The notes beneath the pieces are model-generated. The model ran no database searches. It worked only from the letters and a program-made list of their open reading frames with translations, and had not been told where the DNA came from. Shown piece by piece: positions 1 through 7,898 of a stretch of DNA of 64,000 nt. Made by a program: the position numbers and the translations under genes. This stretch comes from Pseudomonas botevensis. Lineage in GTDB: Bacteria > Pseudomonadota > Gammaproteobacteria > Pseudomonadales > Pseudomonadaceae. The stretch spans positions 1 to 64,000 of the forward strand of contig NZ_JAHTKI010000018.1 of NCBI RefSeq assembly GCF_019145475.1. The letters run 5' to 3'. Every line of letters starts with the position of its first letter. The first letter of the stretch is position 1.

Positions 1-383
1 GGCTTTGGCCTTGGCGGCCTCTGGGCCGACCAGGCTCTGGGGTTTTTGGGTTAATATCCGTTGCTTCGGGTGTTGCTGCTGGCGGTTCCGCTCTTACAGC
101 GGGTCACTTTTGACAAACGCCTCAAAAGTAACCAAAAACGCTCGCCCCGGCGTTCGGCCCTCGCAGGCTCGGGTTCCTTCGCTCCGGCGTCCATCCGGGG
201 GCATCGACTTCGTCGATGAGTTCGGCTTCGCCAAACGGCGCTGCGCGCCCATCCCCGGATGAACACCTCCACTCAGCCTTCCGAAGGGGCGGGTGGATCA
301 AGATCAAGAGCTGCAGCCGAGCTAACGCTCATCCTGTTGAGTGGTGAGAAGCGGATGTGGACGGCTTTTGTTTTTGCTTTTCT
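1..383. repeat. Gene-free left edge with multicopy-type Pseudomonas intergenic sequence
   Basis: No reading frame here has a credible start, ribosome site or family signature. The stretch containing CAAAAGTAACCAAAAACGCT followed by GC-rich, arginine/proline-coding sequence resembles intergenic sequence that recurs in fluorescent pseudomonads; this is recalled, not searched. Any protein predicted from it is probably spurious. Confidence 0.4.
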
Positions 384-410
384 GTGGGAGTGGGCTTGCC
401 CACGAAGGCG
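384..410. repeat. REP-type palindromic element
   Basis: Contains GTGGGAGTGGGCTTGCCCAC followed by GAAGGCG, the usual fluorescent-Pseudomonas REP sequence. It lies between genes, as these elements normally do. Confidence 0.65.
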
Positions 411-489
411 GCCTTGGGGCTGGCCTGGTTCTGGTGGGTGTACGTGTTCTTTTGGCCACACCGGTCGGTTCCCTCTCCCTCCGTATCCC

Positions 490-1287
490 TCAAAAGGTGT
501 AGATCACCTGCCCAACCAGCGATGTCTGCATCCGCCGTTCGACAATCGGGCTGTCCGCCGCTTCGTGGCTCAGGTACTGCATCGACAGCATGGACGACAC
601 GCTCCAGTGCTCATCAATCGGCAACGACCAGGTCAGGTCCGCCCCACGGCTGATCAGTCCGCCACTGGCGTCATACGCACGAAACCGGCTGCGTGAGGCC
701 TGTCCGGTGCTGACGCCGTACCAGGTTCGCATGTAGTCGCCATCGCCGAACTGGCTGTTCAGGCTGCCCGTGACTTTGCCGAAGTGTCCTTCGTACAGCG
801 GCGCGCTGATGCTCAGTTTGAGGCGGTTCCAGGAGGAGCCGGTGTCGTGGTCATCGTCGTCTTTTTCCAGCGCGTGTTCGAAGGTGGCGCCGAGGATCAG
901 GGGGCCCATGTGGTAGGTGCCGTCGAGGCCGATGACCGGGCGGGATTTGATGGAGCCCATGCCCTCCAGGCGGTCCGAGCCCTTGTATTTCGAGCGGCGG
1001 TCCTTGCGCACGTCGCTGGCGCCGATGTACACGCTGAGGCCGAAGTCGTCTTCGTCGAAGCCCCAGCCCAGGCCGCGCTGGCTATCGAGGAATACGCCGT
1101 AGGGACTGACGATTTCGACGCCCGCCAATGGTGTCAGCACTTGCTCGTCGCTGCCGCTGTAACGGGGCACGCTGGCGGCGCCGGCGCGCAGGGAGGCCTG
1201 CCAGTCTTCGGCGCGCAGGGCATCGGTGGGCAGCAGCAGGCAGAGGGAGGTCAGAGACAGTGAGAACGTGCGAAATGAAACCGGCAT
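490..1287 (-). CDS. MipA/OmpV family outer-membrane protein
   Basis: This 265-residue protein has a signal peptide with cleavage expected near residue 26 (ALRA|EDW) and a beta-rich body. It ends in an aromatic-terminated strand (VIYTF), the usual C-terminal signal for outer-membrane barrels. Its pattern of short amphipathic strands and the early PRYSGSDEQ and GFDEDDFGLS segments fit the MipA/OmpV family. Members act as MltA-interacting scaffold proteins or as stress- and antimicrobial-inducible barrels, so the precise role is open. Two inverted repeats precede the start, suggesting regulated expression. It lies downstream of, and co-oriented with, the siderophore receptor, but a promoter-sized gap argues for its own promoter. 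Confidence 0.8.
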   Translation of the reverse strand: MPVSFRTFSLSLTSLCLLLPTDALRAEDWQASLRAGAASVPRYSGSDEQVLTPLAGVEIVSPYGVFLDSQRGLGWGFDEDDFGLSVYIGASDVRKDRRSKYKGSDRLEGMGSIKSRPVIGLDGTYHMGPLILGATFEHALEKDDDDHDTGSSWNRLKLSISAPLYEGHFGKVTGSLNSQFGDGDYMRTWYGVSTGQASRSRFRAYDASGGLISRGADLTWSLPIDEHWSVSSMLSMQYLSHEAADSPIVERRMQTSLVGQVIYTF

Positions 1288-1289
1288 GA

Positions 1290-1316
1290 GGCACCCAAAG
1301 GGAATGTGAGGGTGCC
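1290..1316 (-). promoter_or_regulatory. Hairpin covering the mipA ribosome-binding region
   Basis: GGCACCC and GGGTGCC form a perfect 7-bp inverted repeat ending three bases before the start codon. In the transcript it would fold over the translation initiation region, so it may tune translation. Function is inferred from position only. Confidence 0.35.
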
Positions 1317-1343
1317 CATGCTAGGTGGGTGACGAGCGGCAAT

Positions 1344-1374
1344 CTTTGACAGCTTTGTCGGGAAACTGTCAAAG
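1344..1374. promoter_or_regulatory. Perfect 9-bp inverted repeat upstream of mipA
   Basis: CTTTGACAG and CTGTCAAAG are separated by 13 bases. The element sits between the end of the receptor gene and the MipA gene. It could be a regulator binding site for the latter or a transcript stem at the end of the former. There is no T-tract to make it a clear terminator. Confidence 0.4.
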
Positions 1375-1406
1375 ACTGTTAAGCCGGATTCAGCGTGCTC
1401 CCGAGG

Positions 1407-3626
1407 TCAGAAATCCCATTTTGTGGTCAGCATCAGGTTGCGCGGCTCGCCGTAGAACGTGGTGTCGAAGTTGCCCAGACCGGTCAGGTACTTCTTGTCG
1501 AACACGTTGTTGGCATTGACGGTGAAACTCAGGTGTTCGTCGTACTGGTAGCGGGTCATCAGGTCGACCAGGGTGTAGCCGCCCTGTTTGATCCGCGTGT
1601 AGTCGCCAGCCGGGGCGCTGTAGATTTTGCCGTAGAACGCGCTCTGCCAGCTCACGCCGCCGCCAACGGTGAATTTGTCGAGGGCGCCGGGCAGGCGGTA
1701 GGTGGTGAAGGTGCGCACCACGTGTTCCGGTTTGGTGGTCGACAGCGGGTAGCCGTAGATCCGTTGTTCGTCGGCGTCGCGGGTGCGGGCGTAGGTGTAG
1801 CCGGCGGAGACGTTCCAGCCGTCGGCCAGTTCGCCGGCCAGTTCCAGTTCCATACCTTTGGTGGTGGCGCCGTCGATGGCTTTGTAGATGCCTTCGTTGG
1901 TCACAGGGTTAGTGCCGATCGATTCGGCGACGTTGTCCTGTTCGATGCGGAAGAACGCCAGGCTGGCGTTGAGGCGGCCGTCGAAGTACGCCGCTTTCAG
2001 GCCGGCTTCGTAGCTGTCGCCCTCGACCGGGGCGAGGGTCGAGCCGTTGGCGTCCTTGTAGGTCTGCGGCTGGTAGATGCTGGTGTAACTGGTGTATAGC
2101 GAGTAGGTGTCGTCGAGGTCGTAGACCAGGCCCGCGTAGGGTGTGACCACGCCATGTTCCTTGTAGCTGGCGTGGGTGTCGTCCAGGCCGGCACCGGCGT
2201 TGTAGCGATAGTCTTCGTTGTACTTGAAGGTGCTCAGGCGGCTGCCGAGGATCACCGACAGGTCGTCGGTCGGGTGCAGGCGGGTGGCGAGGTAGATGCC
2301 GTTCTGGCTCTGGATGCGTTCGTATTTGCCGTTTTTCGGGAAGTTCTGTTTCGGCAGGTCGCCGTTCCAGTCGTAGATGCTGCCGGGGACCAGTTCGAAG
2401 GCGCTGGTGTCGTAGGTTGCGCCGGTCTGGCGCGAGTGCGAGGTCATGACGCCGGCCACCAGTTCATGCTCGCGACCGCCGAGGGTGAACGGGCCGGAGA
2501 CGTTGACGTCGGCGGTGTTCTGCACGCGATGACCTTCCCAGCGACCCCAGTACAGAAACATGCCTTGGCCGGTGGCGCGATCCGGATTGCCGCCGCTGGC
2601 CGACGCCAGGCGGGTGTCGTGGTCGGTGGTTTTCTGGTCGAGGCTGACCTTGAACTTCCAGTCATTGGCCAGCGCCTGCTCCAGCGAGGCGAAGTAGGTG
2701 ATGTTGTCGAAGTCGCGACGGCTCCAGTCTGCGCCGGAGTTGAAGTGGCGCGGGAAATCGGTGCGACCGCCATCGGCGAAATACACCGGGTTGCCGGTCC
2801 AGGACGTGCCGCGCGGCGTGGTGCTCGATTTGTCGATGCCGAAGGTCAGCAGGGTGTCGTCGCTGAGGTCGGCTTCGAGGATGCCGTAGAACAGGTCTTT
2901 CTTCTGGCTGTAGTGATCAAGGTAGGAATTCTTGTCCGAATAGGCGCCGACGAAGCGGCCACGCACATTGCCGGAGTCGGTCAGCGAGCCGGAAATGTCG
3001 CCCACCGTGCGGTAGGCATCCCACGAGCCGACGGTGCCGCTGATCGAGGCCTTGAATTCTTTGGTCGGTTTCTTGCGGATCAGATTGACCGTGGCCGATG
3101 GGTCGCCCGAGCCGGTCATCAATCCGGTTGCGCCCTTGATGATTTCCACCCGGTCGATGCTGGCGGCGTCATCGCCGTTGTTCGGGTTTTCCCCGTACAC
3201 GCCGTCGTACGGAATGTTGATGCCGTCGTACTGGAAGTTGGTGATGGCGAACCCCCGGGCGGAAAACTCGGTGCGATCGCTGTCGTACTTCTGGGTCGAA
3301 ATGCCCGGCGTATTGCGCAGCGCATCGCCGATGCCTTGCACGCCGCGGTCGTCCATTTGCTGGCGGGTGATCACCGTCACCGACTGCGGGGTTTCGCGGA
3401 GCGACAGCGGCAGGCCGGTAGCGGACGAGGTCGAGCCCGTGGTGTAGGAGCGGGTGCCCTCGGTGGTAGCGCCGAGGCCTTGGGCGGAAATGTTGGTGGC
3501 GCCCAGTTGCAGCGGCTGCTCTGGTTTGGCGGCGGTTTCAGCGGCGTTGGCGGCCAGACTCAGCAGGGCGGCCGGCAAGGCCAGCGCCAGCGGGCGCAGG
3601 GCAAAATGGAAACGGACGTGCGACAT
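1407..3626 (-). CDS. TonB-dependent ferric-siderophore receptor (FhuE/FpvA-like, no signalling domain)
   Basis: A 739-residue outer-membrane receptor that would import a ferric siderophore using TonB energy. A signal peptide ends near residue 28 (AANA). The plug domain follows from about residue 70, with the family segment SLRETPQSVTVITRQQM, then TPGIS and RGF motifs. The 22-strand barrel runs to the terminal KWDF. There is no N-terminal secretin-like signalling (STN) extension and no FecI/FecR genes nearby, so transcriptional signalling is not expected. Length matches FhuE-type receptors (about 700-750). A Fur-like box lies about 90 bp upstream. The ligand cannot be told from sequence; a hydroxamate siderophore taken from other microbes is a reasonable guess. 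Confidence 0.9.
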   Translation of the reverse strand: MSHVRFHFALRPLALALPAALLSLAANAAETAAKPEQPLQLGATNISAQGLGATTEGTRSYTTGSTSSATGLPLSLRETPQSVTVITRQQMDDRGVQGIGDALRNTPGISTQKYDSDRTEFSARGFAITNFQYDGINIPYDGVYGENPNNGDDAASIDRVEIIKGATGLMTGSGDPSATVNLIRKKPTKEFKASISGTVGSWDAYRTVGDISGSLTDSGNVRGRFVGAYSDKNSYLDHYSQKKDLFYGILEADLSDDTLLTFGIDKSSTTPRGTSWTGNPVYFADGGRTDFPRHFNSGADWSRRDFDNITYFASLEQALANDWKFKVSLDQKTTDHDTRLASASGGNPDRATGQGMFLYWGRWEGHRVQNTADVNVSGPFTLGGREHELVAGVMTSHSRQTGATYDTSAFELVPGSIYDWNGDLPKQNFPKNGKYERIQSQNGIYLATRLHPTDDLSVILGSRLSTFKYNEDYRYNAGAGLDDTHASYKEHGVVTPYAGLVYDLDDTYSLYTSYTSIYQPQTYKDANGSTLAPVEGDSYEAGLKAAYFDGRLNASLAFFRIEQDNVAESIGTNPVTNEGIYKAIDGATTKGMELELAGELADGWNVSAGYTYARTRDADEQRIYGYPLSTTKPEHVVRTFTTYRLPGALDKFTVGGGVSWQSAFYGKIYSAPAGDYTRIKQGGYTLVDLMTRYQYDEHLSFTVNANNVFDKKYLTGLGNFDTTFYGEPRNLMLTTKWDF

Positions 3627-3718
3627 GGAGATCCCTTTGCATCGAATCGATCGGTAGTTGAAGTGCTGCTGAGGGGTTAACCGAACGAAAAACGCGAAGG
3701 GGAACTGCCATGCCTCAA

Positions 3719-3737
3719 TTAAATGAAATGTATTCTC
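3719..3737 (-). promoter_or_regulatory. Fur-like box upstream of the siderophore receptor
   Basis: On the minus strand GAGAATACATTTCATTTAA matches the 19-bp Fur consensus GATAATGATAATCATTATC at 10 positions by eye, including both GA-AAT and TCATT blocks. Its position suits iron repression of the receptor. It overlaps the last codon of the upstream GFA gene. Confidence 0.55.
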
Positions 3738-4224
3738 AACAGCTCACGCCCAGCCGCTCATGCCATTGGGCGATGGATTCTTCGGGGTAGACCTCGAACT
3801 GTTGATCTGCGGGTCTGGCCTGGACTTCCACCCACGGCGCTTTTGAGCCGAGCATCAGGTGGGTGTGTTCCGGCGGAACCGGCAGTGGCGTGTCGATGGC
3901 CGAGGCGAAGGGGTGAATCAGCTCAGGCCACTCGGGGCTGAACAGCCACAGGCCGCTGCCGCACAGTGAGCAGAAATGCCGTTCGGCGCTGCTGCGGTGG
4001 GCGCGTTGGTCGCCGGGGTTTTTCATTTTCGCGTGGTAGATGCTGATGTGTTTGCGCCCGCGAACCTTGAGGCTGCTGGCGTCGCCGCCGAGGTTGATCG
4101 CATAGCCGCCTCCGCCCTGGGTCTTGCGGCAGATCGAGCAATAGCAGCGTTGGTAAGGGTAGGGGTGGGCGCTGGTGAGGCTGAACGAAACCGCGCCGCA
4201 GTGGCAGGAGCCTTCGAGGTGCAT
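3736..4224 (-). CDS. GFA family (glutathione-dependent formaldehyde-activating enzyme-like) zinc protein
   Basis: The 162-residue protein has the GFA/CENP-V zinc pattern: CHCG near the N-terminus, CYCSICRK around residue 33, and FCSLCGS around residue 95. These cysteines bind two zinc ions in the family. Founding members speed the reaction of formaldehyde with glutathione, but most homologues, including short ones like this, have no proven substrate. The start is supported by a purine-rich GGAGAAG upstream on the coding strand. It stands alone between the receptor and a LysR gene, and the end of its coding sequence overlaps the receptor's Fur-like box. Confidence 0.85.
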   Translation of the reverse strand: MHLEGSCHCGAVSFSLTSAHPYPYQRCYCSICRKTQGGGGYAINLGGDASSLKVRGRKHISIYHAKMKNPGDQRAHRSSAERHFCSLCGSGLWLFSPEWPELIHPFASAIDTPLPVPPEHTHLMLGSKAPWVEVQARPADQQFEVYPEESIAQWHERLGVSC

Positions 4225-4255
4225 GGTCTTCTCCGGAGCTTGGGGTGTCCGGTTC

Positions 4256-4262
4256 AGCCTAG
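4256..4262 (-). promoter_or_regulatory. CTAGGCT putative -10 element of the GFA gene
   Basis: CTAGGCT sits 31 bp before the GFA start. The same heptamer precedes the DUF6338-like gene and the structured intergenic RNA candidate. It resembles the sigma-S -10 (CTATACT) more than the TATAAT consensus. Evidence is sequence resemblance only. Confidence 0.25.
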
Positions 4263-4355
4263 AAGATGTGGGTTGCCTGTGCCGACGATAACCCTCACTC
4301 CAGCCCTCCCGAAACGTCGGACCGCCCGGAGGGTGAGGGACTTTTCAAGTTCAAC

Positions 4356-5231
4356 TCAGGGATTGCTGACGAGGCTCAGCCACTCAGTGAACAACTTCAC
4401 TTTCGACAACCCCTGCCTGTCATTCGCCACGTCCAGCCAATAGCCGTAAGGTCCGATCACTTCAATCGGCGTGATCGGCACCAGGCTGCCGTTGGCCAGT
4501 TCCTTCTCGATCATCTGCCGGTCGATCACCGCCAGTCCGCCACCGGCCAGTGCCGTGTGGATCACCTGATCCAGCGTACTGAATTCCAGACCTTGCCCGG
4601 CATCCACATCCTCCCGGCCCATGGCTGCCAGCCAGTTTTCCCAGACCTTGAGGCGCTTGCCGTCATGCAGGATATGCAGCAGCGGAAACTGCCGCAGATC
4701 CGGTGCCTGATCGCCCGCGAACAGTTCCGGGCTGGCGACCGCCATGTGCCGCTCCATTACCAGCAAGCGGCTCACACAATGGGGCGCCGCTGCCAGGCCG
4801 AATCGAATGTGGCAGTCGATCTCCGCAAGACTTTCGTGGCTGGCGTGGTTGGTGACGCTGAGGCTGATGTCCGGGTAGCGCTGACAGAATGCGCGCAGGT
4901 GCGGCGACAACCAGCGGGTGGCCCAGGTCGGCGGTGCCAGGACCCGCAGGCGCTGGCGCAGATTGGGCACGCGCACCGCTTGCAGGGCGCGTTCAATGTG
5001 GTCGAACGCTTCGGCCAGATGGGGCGACAGATTGCTCCCGGCTTCGGTCAGTGACAGCCCTTGCGGCGTGCGCACGAACAGCGCCACGCCGAGATAGTCT
5101 TCGAGTTGTTTGATCTGGCGGCTGACCGCGCCCTGGGTGACGTTCAGTCCGATGGCTGCCTGACTGAAGCTGCGATGCCGCGCGACTTCTTCGAACACGC
5201 GCAGGGTGTTGAGCGAGGGCAGTTGACGCAT
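4356..5231 (-). CDS. LysR-family transcriptional regulator (GcvA-like)
   Basis: A 291-residue LysR protein with an N-terminal winged HTH (residues 5-64; FSQAAIGLNVTQGAVSRQIK) and a periplasmic-binding-like effector domain. The N-terminal MRQLPSLNTLRVFEEVARH and the CHIRFG segment place it in the GcvA/AmpR subgroup. No co-oriented or divergent catabolic partner is adjacent: a REPIN and the 3' end of the porin gene lie upstream, and the GFA gene downstream. Its target is therefore unclear. Confidence 0.88.
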   Translation of the reverse strand: MRQLPSLNTLRVFEEVARHRSFSQAAIGLNVTQGAVSRQIKQLEDYLGVALFVRTPQGLSLTEAGSNLSPHLAEAFDHIERALQAVRVPNLRQRLRVLAPPTWATRWLSPHLRAFCQRYPDISLSVTNHASHESLAEIDCHIRFGLAAAPHCVSRLLVMERHMAVASPELFAGDQAPDLRQFPLLHILHDGKRLKVWENWLAAMGREDVDAGQGLEFSTLDQVIHTALAGGGLAVIDRQMIEKELANGSLVPITPIEVIGPYGYWLDVANDRQGLSKVKLFTEWLSLVSNP

Positions 5232-5341
5232 GAAGGCAGAACTCCCTGGCCGGTTTGGTGACCGGTTTTATTGTGGGAAATGGCTGAGGGGAATATCTGA
5301 CTATTGATGGGGGCTGGAGGCAAGTGGTGTTTGTGCTGAAG

Positions 5342-5410
5342 CCTTCGCGAGCAAGCCCGCTCCCACTGGACAACGCATTCCGATGGGGGAGCAGACTGGC
5401 CCGCGAAGAC
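5342..5410. repeat. REPIN (inverted REP doublet)
   Basis: The left arm, CCTTCGCGAGCAAGCCCGCT plus CCCAC, is followed after about 20 bases by an inverted, degraded copy (GGGGGAGCAG..CCCGCGAAG). That is the paired arrangement called a REPIN in P. fluorescens. It lies in a non-coding gap after the porin gene. Confidence 0.7.
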
Positions 5411-5436
5411 TGACGTTCAGGCGCTGAAGAGCAGGA

Positions 5437-6615
5437 TCAGAAGTAATACCCGACGTTCACGTACACCTGGTTTTCCCACTGATCCGACCCGCCGGCCCCC
5501 AGGCTCTGGGTGTAACTGCTGCCGCCAATGTACGGGTCGTTCTTGCCGATCAGCCATTCGGCCGCGACCCACAGTTTGCTTACCGAAAACGAACTGCCGA
5601 GGATCATTCGCTGGGAGGTCTTGAAGTCGCTGGCGGATTTGTCGAAGGCGCTGTAGTTGGCGTAGAGCTTGATCCCGCTGATCTGGTCGAACAGGTATTT
5701 GCCGTCGACGTCATAGCTCAGGTCGGCGACATACAGATTGCCGCGACTGGCGACGTTGTAGGTGCCGTCGTAACCGCCCAGGGTGACCACTTCATCGGTG
5801 CCGGCGTTGCGTGGCGACATCTGCTGCCGCGCGGCTTGCAGTTGCACGCCCCATGGGCCGTTCTTGCCCAGGTAGTGCACGGCGACCGCGTTGCGTCGGC
5901 CGTCGTTGTCGGTGTCCTTGTTCTCCAGAGTCGAGGTCAGCCCGGAGACGCCGACTTCGGATTTCCACGCACCCAGATCGAACGCCTTTGCCACACGCAG
6001 CACCACGGTGTTGCGCTCCTGGTTGTCGCTGCCGTCGGCCACGTAACTGTCGGCGCCGGACACCACGCTGGAGTAGGTCACGCCCTTGCTCGTGCCTTTG
6101 CCTTGCCAGGCCGGACGCAGGTAGTAGCCGGCCTGGAGGTTCCAGTCGCCACTTTGCTGGATGTATTTGGCGCCGACCTGTTGCACATCTTCCAGGCCAA
6201 TGACGTTGCCCAGGGTTTCGTAGAACGTGCTGCCGAAGTACGGCTGCAAGCCGAACGGCACGGTGTTCAGACCCACTTGCACCTGCTGGTCGGGATTGAA
6301 CTTGTAGCCGGCCCAGGCGAACTTGGCGAAGCGGATGTCGCCGTAGTTTTTCGTGTACTGGTAGGGGTAGGAGCGACCGTAGAAACGGTATTGGGCCTCG
6401 CCGATCCAGGTGTCGGAGTTGTACTTGGCGCTGAGAAAAACAGTGTCCAGACCGAATTTCTGAATGTCGCGATCCGGGTCCACGTCCCAGCGTGCGCGGA
6501 TGGCACCGCCGAGGTCGAGGTTGTCAGTGACTTGTACGGCCATCGCCGGAGCAGCAACGCTGCAAAACAGGACAATGGAGGTCGTGCGCAGGCACAGGGA
6601 AGCAGGGAAGGGCAT
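5437..6615 (-). CDS. Outer-membrane porin of the sugar-acid/aldehyde utilisation cluster
   Basis: From the chosen ATG the protein has 392 residues. It has a signal peptide (MPFPASLCLR..; cleavage after PAMA), a beta-strand-rich body with alternating aromatic residues, and the terminal motif NVGYYF typical of trimeric porins. An in-frame upstream extension of 29 residues is rejected because it lacks a signal sequence, while the internal ATG starts exactly at one and has GAGAG nine bases upstream. The family looks like the phosphate/carbohydrate-type porins (OprO/OprB-like in length), but I cannot name the substrate. Its promoter is a near copy of that of the aldehyde dehydrogenase gene, so both probably serve one substrate. 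Confidence 0.8.
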   Translation of the reverse strand: MPFPASLCLRTTSIVLFCSVAAPAMAVQVTDNLDLGGAIRARWDVDPDRDIQKFGLDTVFLSAKYNSDTWIGEAQYRFYGRSYPYQYTKNYGDIRFAKFAWAGYKFNPDQQVQVGLNTVPFGLQPYFGSTFYETLGNVIGLEDVQQVGAKYIQQSGDWNLQAGYYLRPAWQGKGTSKGVTYSSVVSGADSYVADGSDNQERNTVVLRVAKAFDLGAWKSEVGVSGLTSTLENKDTDNDGRRNAVAVHYLGKNGPWGVQLQAARQQMSPRNAGTDEVVTLGGYDGTYNVASRGNLYVADLSYDVDGKYLFDQISGIKLYANYSAFDKSASDFKTSQRMILGSSFSVSKLWVAAEWLIGKNDPYIGGSSYTQSLGAGGSDQWENQVYVNVGYYF

Positions 6616-6629
6616 GGAGCGGCTCTCGA

Positions 6630-6718
6630 TTGTTTTTATTAGAGATGCCGCGCAGTCTTGCCATCCTCCGGGTGTTGAACAAACGATAAAAACGGCGGGC
6701 AAACCTGCGTCGAATGCA
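6630..6718 (-). promoter_or_regulatory. Shared promoter/operator module, porin copy
   Basis: Read on the minus strand: TGCATT (6713-6718), then ATCGTTTGTTCAA (6675-6687), then CAAGACTG (6653-6660), then ATAAAAACAA (6630-6639). The first three blocks recur upstream of the aldehyde dehydrogenase with identical spacing. The last matches the AAnAAnAA Hfq-Crc motif and lies in the leader just before the start. It also lies between the porin and the divergent LysR gene, the likely regulator. Confidence 0.6.
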
Positions 6719-6791
6719 TGTTACTCGGAAAATCCTGTAGGACAGTCCGGCACAGTCGTGGGATGCTTGACGCCTTGTCAGTGGTTTTCGA

Positions 6792-7733
6792 GTGCCTTTC
6801 ATGAAACGCAAAATGCCCGGCCTGAATGCGCTCAAAGCGTTCGAAGTGGCCGGCAGTACCGGCAGCTTCACCCGCGCCGCCGAGCTGCTCAACGTGACCC
6901 AGAGTGCGGTCAGTCGTCAGGTCCGGCAGCTCGAAGAGCAGCTCGGCGAGAGTCTGCTGGAGCGCCGGCACCATCATCTGGAACTGACCGGGGCCGGGAA
7001 GATTCTGCTGCGGGCACTGCATCAGTCGTTCGACAAGATCGAGCTGACAGTGCGCAGCATCCAGCAGAAAACCCATTCCAACCGCTTGCACATCAATGCG
7101 CCGCCGACCTTCACCAGTCGCTGGCTGATGCCGCGTCTGGGACGTCTGCGCGAGCAGCATCCGGAACTGGAGCTGAGCATCACCACCCGTTTGCAGGACA
7201 GCCTGGCGGAAACCAACACCCTCGATTGTGCGATCCGTTTCGGCAATGGCGAGTGGGACGGGCTCGACAGTTCGTTGCTGATTCAGGAACGGCACATCGC
7301 GGTGTGCGCGCCGTCGCTGTACGCCCGGGAGAGCGGCGAGCAGGGCATCGACCTCAATCGCCTGACCCTGCTGCATGTGCTGGCGAAGGAAGACCAGCGC
7401 TACCTGACCTGGAAGCACTGGCTCGACGCCGCGCGCATCCATGGCGTCGATACCCAGGGCGGTTACGAGTTCGATCTGCTGGATCTGGCGATCCAGGCGG
7501 CGACCGACGGTCTGGGCATCACCATTGCCGACTGGCACATGGTCGCCCAGGAACTGGCGAGCGGGCAGTTGACCCAGGTGCTCAATGTGCATGTGGACGG
7601 GCATCAGTCGTACTGGCTGGTGACCCGGCCGGAACAGGCGCAGATGCCGCAGTTGCAGGTGTTCAGCCAGTGGTTGCAGGAGGAAATCTGGCTGGCGCAG
7701 CGCCAACTGCAGCCATCAACCGCAGCCACCTGA
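6792..7733 (+). CDS. LysR-family transcriptional regulator (GcvA-like) of the porin/aldehyde dehydrogenase genes
   Basis: A 313-residue LysR protein with HTH at residues 10-70 (FTRAAELLNVTQSAVSRQVR) and an effector-binding domain with the GcvA-type CAIRFGNGEWDG segment. It is divergent from the porin and directly upstream of the aldehyde dehydrogenase. Both neighbours carry the same promoter module, so it is the best candidate regulator of both and of itself. An upstream in-frame ATG gives KRKMPGLNAL; the start taken has the expected length for the family. Confidence 0.88.
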   Translation: MPFMKRKMPGLNALKAFEVAGSTGSFTRAAELLNVTQSAVSRQVRQLEEQLGESLLERRHHHLELTGAGKILLRALHQSFDKIELTVRSIQQKTHSNRLHINAPPTFTSRWLMPRLGRLREQHPELELSITTRLQDSLAETNTLDCAIRFGNGEWDGLDSSLLIQERHIAVCAPSLYARESGEQGIDLNRLTLLHVLAKEDQRYLTWKHWLDAARIHGVDTQGGYEFDLLDLAIQAATDGLGITIADWHMVAQELASGQLTQVLNVHVDGHQSYWLVTRPEQAQMPQLQVFSQWLQEEIWLAQRQLQPSTAAT

Positions 7734-7753
7734 GCCACTGTTTGATCCCTTTG

Positions 7754-7773
7754 CCCGCTCCCACAAAAGCGGG
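7754..7773. repeat. REP-derived hairpin after the LysR gene
   Basis: CCCGC and GCGGG flank TCCCACAAAA, a remnant of the local REP family. It could act as a weak terminator for the regulator gene; the following T content is low. Confidence 0.35.
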
Positions 7774-7797
7774 TCTTGAGGGTTTTCAGGGGTAACG

Positions 7798-7883
7798 TGC
7801 ATTTTTCGAATGTTTGTCCGCCCGATAAATCGTTTGTTCAAGGCCCCGGCGATGACAAGACTGGCGCCATCGATAAAAACAAA
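7798..7883 (+). promoter_or_regulatory. Shared promoter/operator module, aldehyde dehydrogenase copy
   Basis: TGCATT (7798), ATCGTTTGTTCAA (7829), CAAGACTG (7856) and ATAAAAACAA (7873) repeat the porin module. The offset between the first two blocks is 31 bases in both copies, and 14 bases separate the second and third blocks in both. This conservation outside coding sequence indicates a common regulator, plus Hfq-Crc control at the AAnAAnAA leader motif. Confidence 0.6.
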
Positions 7884-7898
7884 CGATGGGCGATGCAC

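Noticed and set aside
5..307. Small proteins in the left edge
   Set aside because: Match repeat-type intergenic sequence; frames overlap on both strands without start signals.
1407..3626. Receptor as a FecA-type signalling transducer
   Set aside because: No N-terminal signalling domain and no sigma/anti-sigma genes adjacent.
2154..3680. Plus-strand frame opposite the siderophore receptor
   Set aside because: Low-complexity Gly/Val/Ala product, shadow of the receptor gene.
7776..7898. 41-residue N-terminal extension of the aldehyde dehydrogenase
   Set aside because: It would translate the promoter module shared with the porin gene and is unlike family N-termini.
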